Below, piece by piece: positions 53,597 through 61,700 of a stretch of 64,000 nucleotides of DNA (position 1 is the first letter of the stretch; each line of letters starts with the position of its first letter). The notes below the pieces were generated by a model. The model saw only the letters and a program-made list of their open reading frames with translations, did not search any database and had not been told where the DNA came from. The stretch is taken from the NCBI RefSeq assembly GCF_013093415.1, contig NZ_JABFBC010000001.1:620001-684000 (forward strand), written 5' to 3'. This DNA is from Halovulum dunhuangense (GTDB lineage Bacteria; Pseudomonadota; Alphaproteobacteria; Rhodobacterales; Rhodobacteraceae). Both the position numbers and the translations under genes were made by a program.

Positions 53597-54435
53597 GGTT
53601 CTGGCGGCTGGCGGTCCCGCCGCTTCTGCTGCTGGCGCTCTGGCAGGTGGTGGACGGGCCGGCCGCGCTGGCCGCGCTGCGCGGCGTGGACCCGCTGCTG
53701 TGGCTGGCCGCGCTGGCGCTGCTGAATGTCCAGATCCTTGCCTCGGCCCTGCGCTGGCGGCTGACCGCCGGCTTTCTTGGACAGAGCCTCGGGCGCGGGC
53801 AGGCGGTGGCGGAGTACTACCTTGCCACGCTGGGCAACATGGTGCTGCCGGGTGGCGTGCTGGGGGATGCCGGGCGTGCGGTGCGGGCGCAGTCGGGCGT
53901 GGGGCTGGCGGTGGCCGCACAGGCGGTGATGATCGAGCGGCTGGCCGGGCAGGTGGCGCTGTTCGCGCTGCTGTTGCCGGCGCTGGCGCTGCTGCCGGGG
54001 ATCGCTGCGGGGCCGGTGCTGGCGCTGGGCGTGCTGCTGGGGGCGGGGGCCGTGCTGGTGGTGGCGGGACCGGGCTGGGCGCGGCGGTTCGGGGCGCAGA
54101 TGCGGCGTGCCTGGCTGTCGCCCGGCGCGCTGCCGCGCCAGCTGGCGCTGAGCGCCGTCATTCTTGCCGCAAATATCGGCGCCTTCGCGCTGTGCTCGGC
54201 CGCTGTCGGCGCGCCGCTGGGCGCGCTTGCGCTGGTGCTGGTGCCGCTGGCGCTGCTGGCCATGCTGATCCCGCTGTCGGTCGGCGGCTGGGGCCTGCGC
54301 GAGGGGGCGGCGGGGCTGCTGTGGCCCCTTGCGGGCGCGACTTCCGAGGCCGGGATCGCCGCCAGCATCGCCTTTGGCCTGGCCGCGCTGGCCTCCGGTC
54401 TGCCGGGGCTGCTGGTGCCGCTTCTGCGCCGTTAG
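53593..54435 (+). CDS. UPF0104/LPG-synthase-like membrane protein
   Basis: 280 residues, seven to eight membrane helices and no catalytic domain. Pattern LLWLAALALLNVQILASALRWRLTAGF, YYLATLGNMVLPGGVLGDAGRAVRA and IPLSVGGWGLREGAAGLLW matches the YbhN/AglD/UPF0104 family, the flippase-like half of lysylphosphatidylglycerol synthases. It may move a lipid or lipid-linked product made by the two upstream gene products. The stop overlaps the end of the convergent glycosyltransferase gene by four bases. Confidence 0.85.
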   Translation: MRFWRLAVPPLLLLALWQVVDGPAALAALRGVDPLLWLAALALLNVQILASALRWRLTAGFLGQSLGRGQAVAEYYLATLGNMVLPGGVLGDAGRAVRAQSGVGLAVAAQAVMIERLAGQVALFALLLPALALLPGIAAGPVLALGVLLGAGAVLVVAGPGWARRFGAQMRRAWLSPGALPRQLALSAVILAANIGAFALCSAAVGAPLGALALVLVPLALLAMLIPLSVGGWGLREGAAGLLWPLAGATSEAGIAASIAFGLAALASGLPGLLVPLLRR

Positions 54436-55472
54436 CGCGCGGCGGCCAGCCGGTCGGCCACCAGTCGGGCTGTGTCTGCCCAACTCGGCAGCGCCTCGGC
54501 CGCGGCGCGGGCGGCGGTGGCGCATTCGTGGCGCAGCGCGTCGTCCACCAGTATCCGGCGCAGGGCCCTCGCAAAGGCGGCCGCGTCGTCCACATCCACC
54601 AGGATGCCCGCCCCCGCCGGCACGGTATCTGGCACGGCCCCGCCACGGCAGCTGACGATCGGCAGGCTATGGCCCAGCGCCTCGCCAAAGACCATGCCGT
54701 AGCCTTCGTAGCGGGTGGCGAGCGCAAACAGGCTGGCGCTGCGATAGTGCTCTGCCAGCGTCTCGTCGGGTACCTCGCCCAGGATGCGCACGCGGTCGTC
54801 CAGACCCAGATCGGCCCGCAACCGGGGCAGGGCCGCGACCACCGCCGCCTCGTGCGGGCGGCCGATGATGGCGGCCTGCCAGTCCAGATCCGCGATGCGG
54901 GCAAGCGCGTCCAGCAGCACGTCATGCCCCTTGCGCGCGCAGAGAATGCCCACGGACAGGATCAGCGGCGGCGTGGCCCGTGGCGTGTGACTCGGGGCGG
55001 GCAGGGAAAAGCCCGGCAGGGCGATGGTGACCCGGTCGGCCGCCGTGCCGTATTCCGCGCGCAGGACGGCCGCAGTATGCGGGCTTGGCACCAGGACCTG
55101 GCGCGCCAGCGCAAGGTTCGCCTTCTCCCGTGCCGCCATCCGGGCAGCCAGGTCAGCGGGCAGCCCCGCCTCCAGCGCCAGCGGGTGGTGGACAAGGGCC
55201 GTCATCGGGGCTTTCACCCCGGCCAGGGCCTCGGTCTGGAACGCGCCATAGGCAAGACCGTCCACGATCACGGGCGTTGCATGATCGAGCGCCGCCAGCC
55301 GGTCGATGGCGGCCTGCATGGTGCCCGCGTCGGGATGCGGCCAGCCGTCGCCCAGTTCCAGCAGGTGCACGGAATGGCCAAGCGCCTCGAGCGCGCGGAT
55401 CAGGTGCAGGTCGTAGAGGGTTCCGCCGGTCCGCGTGGTGATGCGGCCGGGCACGGCGAAGGCGAGCTTCAT
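54432..55472 (-). CDS. GT4-family glycosyltransferase
   Basis: 346 residues from ATG 55472, one base after the FkbM gene stop. GT-B fold with C-terminal GT4 motifs: LSVGILCARKGHDVLLDALARI, IIGRPHE, VPDETLAEHYRSASLFALATRYEGYGMVFGEALGHSLPIV and GAVPDTVPAGAGILVDVDD. It transfers a sugar from a nucleotide sugar; donor and acceptor unknown. Last gene of the ribA-ADH-fkbM-GT unit. No membrane segment. Confidence 0.9.
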   Translation of the reverse strand: MKLAFAVPGRITTRTGGTLYDLHLIRALEALGHSVHLLELGDGWPHPDAGTMQAAIDRLAALDHATPVIVDGLAYGAFQTEALAGVKAPMTALVHHPLALEAGLPADLAARMAAREKANLALARQVLVPSPHTAAVLRAEYGTAADRVTIALPGFSLPAPSHTPRATPPLILSVGILCARKGHDVLLDALARIADLDWQAAIIGRPHEAAVVAALPRLRADLGLDDRVRILGEVPDETLAEHYRSASLFALATRYEGYGMVFGEALGHSLPIVSCRGGAVPDTVPAGAGILVDVDDAAAFARALRRILVDDALRHECATAARAAAEALPSWADTARLVADRLAAAR

Positions 55473-55473
55473 G

Positions 55474-56226
55474 TCAGGCTTCCGGCGTGTCGAGCCGGGC
55501 ATAGAGATCGCCGTGCTTCTCATCCGGGCTGCGCGCGGCAAGCCAGGCATCCGCCTGTGCGGCATCGCGCCATTCGGGCCAGAGAAAGCGCCCCTCCTCG
55601 CCGCGCACCACGTTGTAGCGGTAGTGGCCAAGCGCGCTCAGCCGTTCGATCACGTCGCGCGCCATCCTGGGCAGGCCGGGCAGGTATTCGACGGCGACCT
55701 GCGGCACGGGCTCGCCAAGGCCCTGAAGTACTTCCAGCTCGAACCCCTCGACGTCGATCTTGATGAAGGCGGGCATGCCGTGCGTCGCGATCAGCGCGTC
55801 GAGCGTGGTCACCTGCACCTGCTGGACCGCATCCCAGCGCACATGCTCGAAACCCGGTGCGGCGAGGGCCGCGTCGGCAAAGCCCGCCTTGACCGACGAG
55901 ACCGTGGGATGCAGCCGGGACACGGCCATCTGCGCCACGGTTTCCTGCGGGCCGGCGGCCATTTCCAGCAGCACCACGTCGCGCGGCAGGGTGCGGCGCA
56001 GGAAGGTGGAAAAGGGCGCCTGCGGCTCCAGCGCCACGACACGCGCGCCCGCCCGGCGCAGGGCGCGGGTACGGTTGCCGACATGGGCGCCGATGTCGAA
56101 AACCAGGTCGCCGGGCTTCAGGATCCCGGCGTAGAACCGGGTCAGCGCCCGCTGGCGCAGCGGGTTGCCGTAATAGATCGCCAGCGACCGGGCCAGCCCG
56201 ATGGCGGAACGCAGCGTCTCGTTCAT
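55474..56226 (-). CDS. FkbM-family methyltransferase
   Basis: 250 residues. Motif I GDLVFDIGAHVGNRTRALRRAGARVVALEP, then KAGFADAALAAPGFEHV..., TLDALIATHGMPAFIKIDVEGFELEVLQGL, the latter being the FkbM signature IKIDVEGFE. FkbM enzymes O-methylate sugars or polyketides. Overlaps the dehydrogenase gene by four bases (ATGA) upstream and is one base from the GT gene, so translation is coupled throughout. Confidence 0.9.
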   Translation of the reverse strand: MNETLRSAIGLARSLAIYYGNPLRQRALTRFYAGILKPGDLVFDIGAHVGNRTRALRRAGARVVALEPQAPFSTFLRRTLPRDVVLLEMAAGPQETVAQMAVSRLHPTVSSVKAGFADAALAAPGFEHVRWDAVQQVQVTTLDALIATHGMPAFIKIDVEGFELEVLQGLGEPVPQVAVEYLPGLPRMARDVIERLSALGHYRYNVVRGEEGRFLWPEWRDAAQADAWLAARSPDEKHGDLYARLDTPEA

Positions 56227-57194
56227 GTAGCGGACCCCGGGTAGCGGATACGATGGCAGAGCGTCGCCGGATCGTCGAGGATGCGGGCATATTCCTGCAC
56301 AAGGTCGTCAAACGCCGTCTCGCCCGAGATCAGCACATCAAGCGCGGGGTCCCCCAGCAGCGACAGCGCCTTTTCCATGCGCCGGCGATAGTCCCAGCGG
56401 GGCGCGCGGGCCGGCGGGATGCGCCCGACCTGGCTGCCGACGATCCGAAGCCGCTTGCTGTGAAAGGCGCCACCAAGGGGAACCGGGGTCGTGCCGCTGC
56501 CGTGCCAGCTTGCCTCGACCACCGTGGCCTCGAGCCCGGCAAGCGCGATCGAGGTGGCAAGCCCGGACGCGCTGGCGCTGGTGTGGATCACGGCATCGCA
56601 GCCCGTTGGGGCTGCATCCGGCGTGGAGTATGCGCAACCCAGGCTTTCGGCGATCTTCGCACGGTCCCGGTTCACGTCGACCAGCGTCACCTCGGTTCCG
56701 GGGATACGGGCGGCAAGCCAGCCCGCCAGCGCGCCGACGACGCCGGTACCGATCACGGTGACACGGTCGCCCGGGCCGATGCCGCTGTCCCACAGGATCG
56801 TCAGCGCGGTTTCCATGTTCGCGGCCAGGATCGCCCGCGCGGGGGGCACGGTTTCGGGCACGGGCACGGCCGCCTGCTCGGGAATGGCGAAGCGCGCCTG
56901 ATGGGGATGCAGGACGAACACGGCCTGGCCCGCATGGGCGCCGGACAGCGCGCGGCCCACGGCGCAGTAGCCGTATTTCACCGGATGCGGGAAATCGCCC
57001 TCCTGGAAGGGCGCGCGCATCCGGGCCTGTTCTTCGGAGGGCACGCGCCCCTCGAAGACCAGCCGTTCGGTTCCGCGGCTGATCCCGGTATAGAGCGTTT
57101 CGACCTCGATCAGGTCACTGCCGGTGGCAAGTCCGGTCTGGCGGATCTCGACCTGGCGCGGGCCGGTGATCCAGAGGGCGGGGGCGCTGTGCAT
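56223..57194 (-). CDS. Medium-chain dehydrogenase/reductase family protein
   Basis: 323 residues. GroES-like N-terminal part (LIEVETLYTGISRGTERLVFEGRVP.., DFPHPVKYGYCAVGRAL) and a Rossmann domain with VTVIGTGVVGALAGWLAAR and EVTLVDVNRDRA. The four-Cys structural zinc loop of typical alcohol dehydrogenases is missing. The TGISRGTE segment also occurs in BchC-like and sugar-type MDR enzymes. Substrate unknown. It sits five bases after ribA and overlaps fkbM, so it is probably part of a modified-pterin or sugar pathway. Confidence 0.82.
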   Translation of the reverse strand: MHSAPALWITGPRQVEIRQTGLATGSDLIEVETLYTGISRGTERLVFEGRVPSEEQARMRAPFQEGDFPHPVKYGYCAVGRALSGAHAGQAVFVLHPHQARFAIPEQAAVPVPETVPPARAILAANMETALTILWDSGIGPGDRVTVIGTGVVGALAGWLAARIPGTEVTLVDVNRDRAKIAESLGCAYSTPDAAPTGCDAVIHTSASASGLATSIALAGLEATVVEASWHGSGTTPVPLGGAFHSKRLRIVGSQVGRIPPARAPRWDYRRRMEKALSLLGDPALDVLISGETAFDDLVQEYARILDDPATLCHRIRYPGSAT

Positions 57195-57199
57195 CGCGC

Positions 57200-58306
57200 T
57201 TACAGCATGTGCCCGGACTTGAGCGCCTTGGTCGCCAGGTAGGCGGCATTGTGCGCGGTCTGCCCGACCTTCAGCGGCACACGCTCCACCACCTCGATCC
57301 CGTGATCGCCCAGCATCCGCACCTTGGAGGGGTTGTTGGTCAGCAGGCGCACGCCGCTGAAGCCCATCTCGCGGAGAAGTGACGCCCCGATGCGGAAATC
57401 GCGCTCGTCATCCTCGAAGCCCAGGCGGTGGTTCGCCTCGACCGTGTCGAAGCCCTGATCCTGAAGCGCATAGGCCCGCATCTTGTTGGCAAGCCCGATG
57501 CCCCGCCCTTCCTGGTTGAGGTAGATCAGCACGCCCGCACCCTCGGCGCCCATGCGGTCCAGGGCTGCGGCAAGCTGCGGCCCGCAATCGCATTTCAGGC
57601 TGCCCAGCACGTCACCGGTGAAGCAGGCCGAATGCAGCCGCGCCAGCACCGGGCGGTCCCGGGGTGGCGTGCCGATCTCAATGGCGTAGTGCTCGATGCT
57701 GCCGTCCCCGGGGCGGAACACATGGACGCGCCCGGCCTCGCTTGCGGTCATCGGCAGGCGGGCGGTGGCCACCGGCGAGAAGGGCAGCGCGCGCGCGAGT
57801 TCCGGCGCCAGCAGCGCGATATCCGCCCGGCTAAGCCCGAGAGAGCCCGCGATTGCCGCGCCTTCGGGCAGAGTGACCATGACCACGGCGGGCAGAAGCT
57901 GCGCGGATTTCGCCAGCGCGATCCCCACACGGTGCAGGTCCGAGGCGCCATCCCTCAGGCAGTGCAGCGGACCCTGGGCCGGAGAGGAAAGATCGCCCGA
58001 CGGGTCGCAGACAGCGTGGAACCAGCCGAGCGTCGCGTTGGCAGGCGCCAGAACGCGCGCCAGATCGCCGTCATAGGCCCGCGCCTTCAGGCTTTCGGCG
58101 CGGTGGGCGGTGATCGCGAGTTCCAGCGCCCCGCCGATCTGGCGCATCGCCTCCAGCCGCTCGGCGGTCAGCATCTCGGCCGCGACGACCAGTGCCGCGC
58201 GTTCGCCTCGGCACAGCACGACCGGCAGACCCATGCGCAGGTCGGCGCGCAGGCGGTTCAGCGTTTCGGCGGCGTTGGGGGCAAGGGCGTTGCGGCTCAT
58301 CAGCAT
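57200..58306 (-). CDS. ribA: GTP cyclohydrolase II with degenerate RibB-like N-terminal domain
   Basis: 368 residues. The C-terminal half is a complete GTP cyclohydrolase II: zinc C228-x10-C239-x-C241 (HSACFTGDVLGSLKCDC), NQEGRGIGL, YALQDQGFDTVEAN and LLTNNPSKV. The N-terminal ~180 residues align with the position of RibB but lack its DDEDRENEGD acidic motif and so should not make DHBP. This layout is usual for Rhodobacteraceae RibA. It opens GTP to the riboflavin pyrimidine. It is first in a unit with MDR dehydrogenase, FkbM and GT4 genes. ATG 58306 has AGGAA upstream; 58300 is an alternative. Confidence 0.93.
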   Translation of the reverse strand: MLMSRNALAPNAAETLNRLRADLRMGLPVVLCRGERAALVVAAEMLTAERLEAMRQIGGALELAITAHRAESLKARAYDGDLARVLAPANATLGWFHAVCDPSGDLSSPAQGPLHCLRDGASDLHRVGIALAKSAQLLPAVVMVTLPEGAAIAGSLGLSRADIALLAPELARALPFSPVATARLPMTASEAGRVHVFRPGDGSIEHYAIEIGTPPRDRPVLARLHSACFTGDVLGSLKCDCGPQLAAALDRMGAEGAGVLIYLNQEGRGIGLANKMRAYALQDQGFDTVEANHRLGFEDDERDFRIGASLLREMGFSGVRLLTNNPSKVRMLGDHGIEVVERVPLKVGQTAHNAAYLATKALKSGHML

Positions 58307-58419
58307 GGGCGAATTCCTGTTGCAATGACCACGGCACCTAGTCCCGTGACGCCGTTTGGCCAGTCATCCTGCAGGCAGATATGGGGCTCCTGTCGAAAAA
58401 GTGTCATCGGTTGGCGGGA

Positions 58420-58785
58420 TCACGCCAACAGCAGGGCGAGCCATGCCGTCGCCAGCGCGACGAAGGTCACGAAAACCATCGCGCTGGCCGCATCCTTTGC
58501 CTTTGCGGCAAGCGGGTGGTGGTCCGGGCTGGCCTTGTCCGTGACCGCCTCGATCGCGGTGTTGCCCAGTTCTGCCGCCAGCAGCAGGAAGCCCAGCACA
58601 AGCACGAGGGCCAGTGCCGCGCCGTCCATCAGCGCCAGCGCCGCAAGGTCCGATGCCGCCACCAGGGCCGTCCACTGACGGAACGAGGGCTCGCTTTTCC
58701 AGGTCTCGCGGAGACCGGCAATCGAGTAGTGCAGCTTGCGCTGCACCAGGCGGGGCAGATCCTCGTCGGCGTCGGTCGGTTTCAT
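58420..58785 (-). CDS. dgkA: Diacylglycerol kinase (DgkA)
   Basis: 121 residues, three membrane helices, typical DgkA size. Conserved segments: HYSIAGLRETWKSEPSFRQW, LGFLLLAAELGNTAIEAVTDKASPDHHPLAAKAKDAASAMVF, containing the catalytic Glu and the Asp/Lys nucleotide residues. It phosphorylates diacylglycerol released, for example, when phosphoglycerol groups are moved to periplasmic glucans; this fits the nearby opgHG and LtaS/OpgB-like genes. 113 bases upstream of ribA on the same strand. Confidence 0.92.
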   Translation of the reverse strand: MKPTDADEDLPRLVQRKLHYSIAGLRETWKSEPSFRQWTALVAASDLAALALMDGAALALVLVLGFLLLAAELGNTAIEAVTDKASPDHHPLAAKAKDAASAMVFVTFVALATAWLALLLA

Positions 58786-58851
58786 GTCCACTTGTCCTGC
58801 GCGTGATGGGCCCGAGTGGCAGATGGGGTCGCCCCCGAGGCGCGGCAAGGC

Positions 58852-59304
58852 TCAGGAAGGCGTTCGCGGCGGCGTCGTCTCGGACAGCTTGAGGCCCAGC
58901 CGGCCCAGCGTGTCGATCAGCGTCTGCAGGGCCTGCGGGTCCATGTCGAGGCAGGTCGAGATGCAGTCGGGGATGGCGGCGGCCCGTTCCGCGATGCGCT
59001 TGCCCTCTTGCGTCAGGCCCACCACGACCCGGCGCTCGTCCTCGGGCATGCGGCGGCGAGAGACGAGGCCCATCGCCTCGAGCCGCTTGAGCAAGGGGGA
59101 CAGCGTGTTGGTGTCCAGCATCAGTTCGGCCCCCAGCGCGCCGACGCTGCGCCCATCCTCGCGGATCAGCGCCAGCAGCACGAGGTATTGCGGATAGGTC
59201 AGGCCGAGAGGCTCGAGGATCGGCTTGTAGAACCGCGTGAAGGCGTGGCTTGCAGCATAGAGACGGAAGCACAGCAGCGTCTGGGGATCGGGTCGCTCGG
59301 ACAT
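58852..59304 (-). CDS. ohrR: OhrR-type MarR regulator
   Basis: 150 residues. MarR winged helix (LTYPQYLVLLALIREDGRSVGALGAELMLDTNTLSPLLKRLEAMGLVSRRR..EDERRVVVGLT). N-terminal LCFRLYAASH carries the peroxide-sensing Cys (C12) of OhrR. Divergent from ohr, which it should repress until oxidised by organic hydroperoxide. ATG 59304 follows AAAGG. The much longer open frame (to 59910) crosses ohr on the opposite strand and is a shadow. Confidence 0.93.
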   Translation of the reverse strand: MSERPDPQTLLCFRLYAASHAFTRFYKPILEPLGLTYPQYLVLLALIREDGRSVGALGAELMLDTNTLSPLLKRLEAMGLVSRRRMPEDERRVVVGLTQEGKRIAERAAAIPDCISTCLDMDPQALQTLIDTLGRLGLKLSETTPPRTPS

Positions 59305-59460
59305 GGGACTGCCTTTGTCGCTTTGACCAGAGGGTAGGTCGCGCGCGACAGGAGCGCAAGCGATTGACCCGGGCATCGGGCGGCACATATCCCATCGTGC
59401 GCGATATAAACGCAAACGATGGAATCGCGTGCATATCAACTGCGAAACAAGGAGAAGCCC
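59305..59460. promoter_or_regulatory. Divergent ohrR/ohr control region
   Basis: 156 bases, with a more A+T-rich stretch (59385-59445). Possible operator halves: ATCGTGCGCGAT (59394-59405) and AATCGCGTGCAT (59423-59434), which are related as inverted copies. OhrR probably binds here to control both genes. AAGGAG lies directly before ohr. Confidence 0.5.
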
Positions 59461-59889
59461 ATGAGCGTCAACATCCTCTACCGCACCGAAGCCACTGCCA
59501 CCGGTGGCCGCGACGGCAAGTCGGCCACCACCGACGGCGCGGTGGACGTCCGGCTTGCCACCCCGAAGGAGCTGGGCGGCGCCGGGGGCGAAGGGGTGAA
59601 CCCCGAGCAGCTTTTCGCGACCGGATATGCCGCCTGCTTCCTGGGCGCGCTGAAGTTCGTGGCCTCGCAGGAAAAGATCGCCGTGCCCGAGGCGGCCAAC
59701 GTCACCGCGAAAGTGGGCATCGGCCCGCGGGTCGATGGCACGGGCTTCGGGCTGGACGTGGCGCTGACCGTCGAGTTGCCCGGGATCGAGGCGGAAAAGG
59801 CGGACGATCTGATCGCCCGCGCGCATGTGGTCTGCCCCTACTCGCACGCCACGCAGAACAACATCGCCGTCACGCTGACCCGCGCCTGA
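59461..59889 (+). CDS. ohr: Organic hydroperoxide resistance protein
   Basis: 142 residues, full length. The two redox Cys are C59 (GYAACFLGAL) and C125 (VVCPYSHATQNN). The opening LYRTEATATGGRDGKSATTDG is typical. It reduces fatty-acid and other organic hydroperoxides with lipoyl-thiol. Start ATG 59461 behind AAGGAG. Followed 11 bases later by an MBL-fold gene, likely in the same transcript. Confidence 0.96.
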   Translation: MSVNILYRTEATATGGRDGKSATTDGAVDVRLATPKELGGAGGEGVNPEQLFATGYAACFLGALKFVASQEKIAVPEAANVTAKVGIGPRVDGTGFGLDVALTVELPGIEAEKADDLIARAHVVCPYSHATQNNIAVTLTRA

Positions 59890-59900
59890 GGATCCATCCC

Positions 59901-60857
59901 ATGCTGACACGACGTTCCTTCGGGCTTTCCGCCCTCGCCGCCGGTGCCTCCGGCATCGCGCTGCCGGCCCTGGGCCTTGCGCCGCAGGCCGGCGTGCAGG
60001 TGCCCGGCATCTATCGCCGCCGCATCGGCGATTTCGAGATCACGGCGATCAATGACGGGTACACCGCGCTTACCGCCGACCTGTTCTCGGGCGTTCCGGC
60101 CGGGCAGATCGAGGCCGCGCTGGCCGCGGAAGGGCAGGGCACGACGATGCCCACCGCCGTCAACACTTTCGTGGTCAACACCCCCACCGCCACCTGGCTG
60201 GTCGATGCGGGCGCCGGCGTCTCGGCCGCCTTCGGGCCGAACCTGGGCCGCACCGTCGAACTTCTGGCGGCGGCGGGCATTTCGCCCGAGCAGATCGACG
60301 GCGTGATCCTGACCCATGCCCATATCGACCATGTCGAGGGGCTGGTGGATGCAAGCGGCAATGCCGTGTTCGCCAACGCCGAGATTGTCCTGCGCGAGGT
60401 GGAGCGGGCCTTCTGGTTCGATGACGGCATGCTCTCGCAGGCGCCCGAAGCGGCGCGCGGCCTGTTCGAAAGCGCGCGCCGGTCGCTGACGCCCTATGCG
60501 GATCGCACCCGGCTTGTCACAGGTGGCGAGGTTGCGCCGGGGCTGGAGCTGATCCACGCGCCCGGCCATACGCCCGGCCATTCGGTGCTGCATGTGTCCA
60601 GCGGCGACGACCAGCTGATGATCCTGGCGGACAGTTTCCATAACGCCGCCATCCACACCGCCTATCCCGATGCGGGATTCGGCTTCGACACCGATGCGGC
60701 GCTGGCCGCGCAGTCGCGGCGGGCGCAGTTCGACCGGGTCGCGGCCGATGGCCTGCTGGTGGCGGCGACGCATGTGTCCTTTCCCGGCTTCGGCCGGATC
60801 GTGGCCGAGGGTGATCGCTACCGATATCTGCCCGCCGAGTGGAGCTTTCCGCTCTGA
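59901..60857 (+). CDS. Tat-exported MBL-fold metallohydrolase
   Basis: 318 residues. N-terminus LTRRSFGLSALAAGASGIALPALG is a Tat signal (RRSFG). The metallo-beta-lactamase domain has VILTHAHIDHVEGL (HxHxDH), HAPGHTPGHSVLH and ADSFHNAA. It is like AttM/quorum-quenching or other secreted hydrolases; substrate unknown. In an operon with ohr, so a role in peroxide-damage clean-up is possible. The alignment to lactonases is by motif only. Confidence 0.88.
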   Translation: MLTRRSFGLSALAAGASGIALPALGLAPQAGVQVPGIYRRRIGDFEITAINDGYTALTADLFSGVPAGQIEAALAAEGQGTTMPTAVNTFVVNTPTATWLVDAGAGVSAAFGPNLGRTVELLAAAGISPEQIDGVILTHAHIDHVEGLVDASGNAVFANAEIVLREVERAFWFDDGMLSQAPEAARGLFESARRSLTPYADRTRLVTGGEVAPGLELIHAPGHTPGHSVLHVSSGDDQLMILADSFHNAAIHTAYPDAGFGFDTDAALAAQSRRAQFDRVAADGLLVAATHVSFPGFGRIVAEGDRYRYLPAEWSFPL

Positions 60858-60895
60858 CGGCGGTCGGGGCGGCTCTGGCGGCCGCCCCGTTCCCC

Positions 60896-61669
60896 TTATC
60901 CGTTCCTGTTGGGGGAAAGCGCCCGCAGTGCGGGCAGCCCCACGCCGGTCGCGTCGAACCCGCCATCCGAGGCGATGGTCTGGCCGGTGACATAGCTCGC
61001 CCTGTCCGAGCAGAGGAAAACGATCACCTCGGCGATTTCCGCCTCCTGCCCGTAGCGGTTGAGCGGGATGGCGTCGTGATAGGCTGCGCGGATCTGCGGC
61101 GTGTGCACCGCCAGTGCCAGCTTGGTATCCACCGGCCCCGGCGCGACGCAATTCGCCCGCACGCCGTGGTCCCCCAGTTCCGCCGCCTGCTGGCGGGTCA
61201 GGTGGATCACCGCCGCCTTGGATGTGCCATAGGCGACCCGCAGCGTGCTGGCCCGCAGGCCCGAGATCGAGGCCACGTTCACGATCGCCCCGCGCACGGT
61301 CTTCAGATGCGGGATCGCCGCCTGCGACATCAGGAACACCCCGTCGAGATTGGTCGCCATCACCTGCCGCCAGGTGGCGAAGTCGGTTTCTTCCAGAGGG
61401 CGGAAATCGGCGACGCCCGCATTGTTCACCAGCGCGTCGATGCGTCCGAATTCGCCCGCGACCTGCCGGGTCATCGCGGCTACCTGATCGGGGTCGGACA
61501 CGTCGCAGGCGACGGGCAGCGCGCCTTCGAGGCCCTCGGCCGACTGGTGCAGCGCCTCGGCGTCGCGGTCGATCATGGCGACGCGGCGGCCTTCCTTCAG
61601 GAACAGTTGCGTGGTGGCAAGCCCGATGCCGCGGGCGGCGCCGGTCACGAGTGCGGTCTTTTCGGTCAT
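60896..61669 (-). CDS. Short-chain dehydrogenase/reductase
   Basis: 257 residues. NAD(P)-binding TGAARGIGLATT, NNAG at LVNNAGVADF, catalytic Ser (NVASISGL) and YGTSK. Acidic Asp after strand 2 (MIDRD) suggests NAD rather than NADP. It follows the TRAP permease gene by 31 bases, so it probably acts on the transported organic or sugar acid. Confidence 0.9.
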   Translation of the reverse strand: MTEKTALVTGAARGIGLATTQLFLKEGRRVAMIDRDAEALHQSAEGLEGALPVACDVSDPDQVAAMTRQVAGEFGRIDALVNNAGVADFRPLEETDFATWRQVMATNLDGVFLMSQAAIPHLKTVRGAIVNVASISGLRASTLRVAYGTSKAAVIHLTRQQAAELGDHGVRANCVAPGPVDTKLALAVHTPQIRAAYHDAIPLNRYGQEAEIAEVIVFLCSDRASYVTGQTIASDGGFDATGVGLPALRALSPNRNG

Positions 61670-61700
61670 CTGGTCCGGTCCCCTGTTCGGCCGCGGGCGG

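Noticed and set aside
57200-58306. Bifunctional RibBA
   Set aside because: The N-terminal half lacks the DDEDRENEGD motif needed for DHBP synthase activity.
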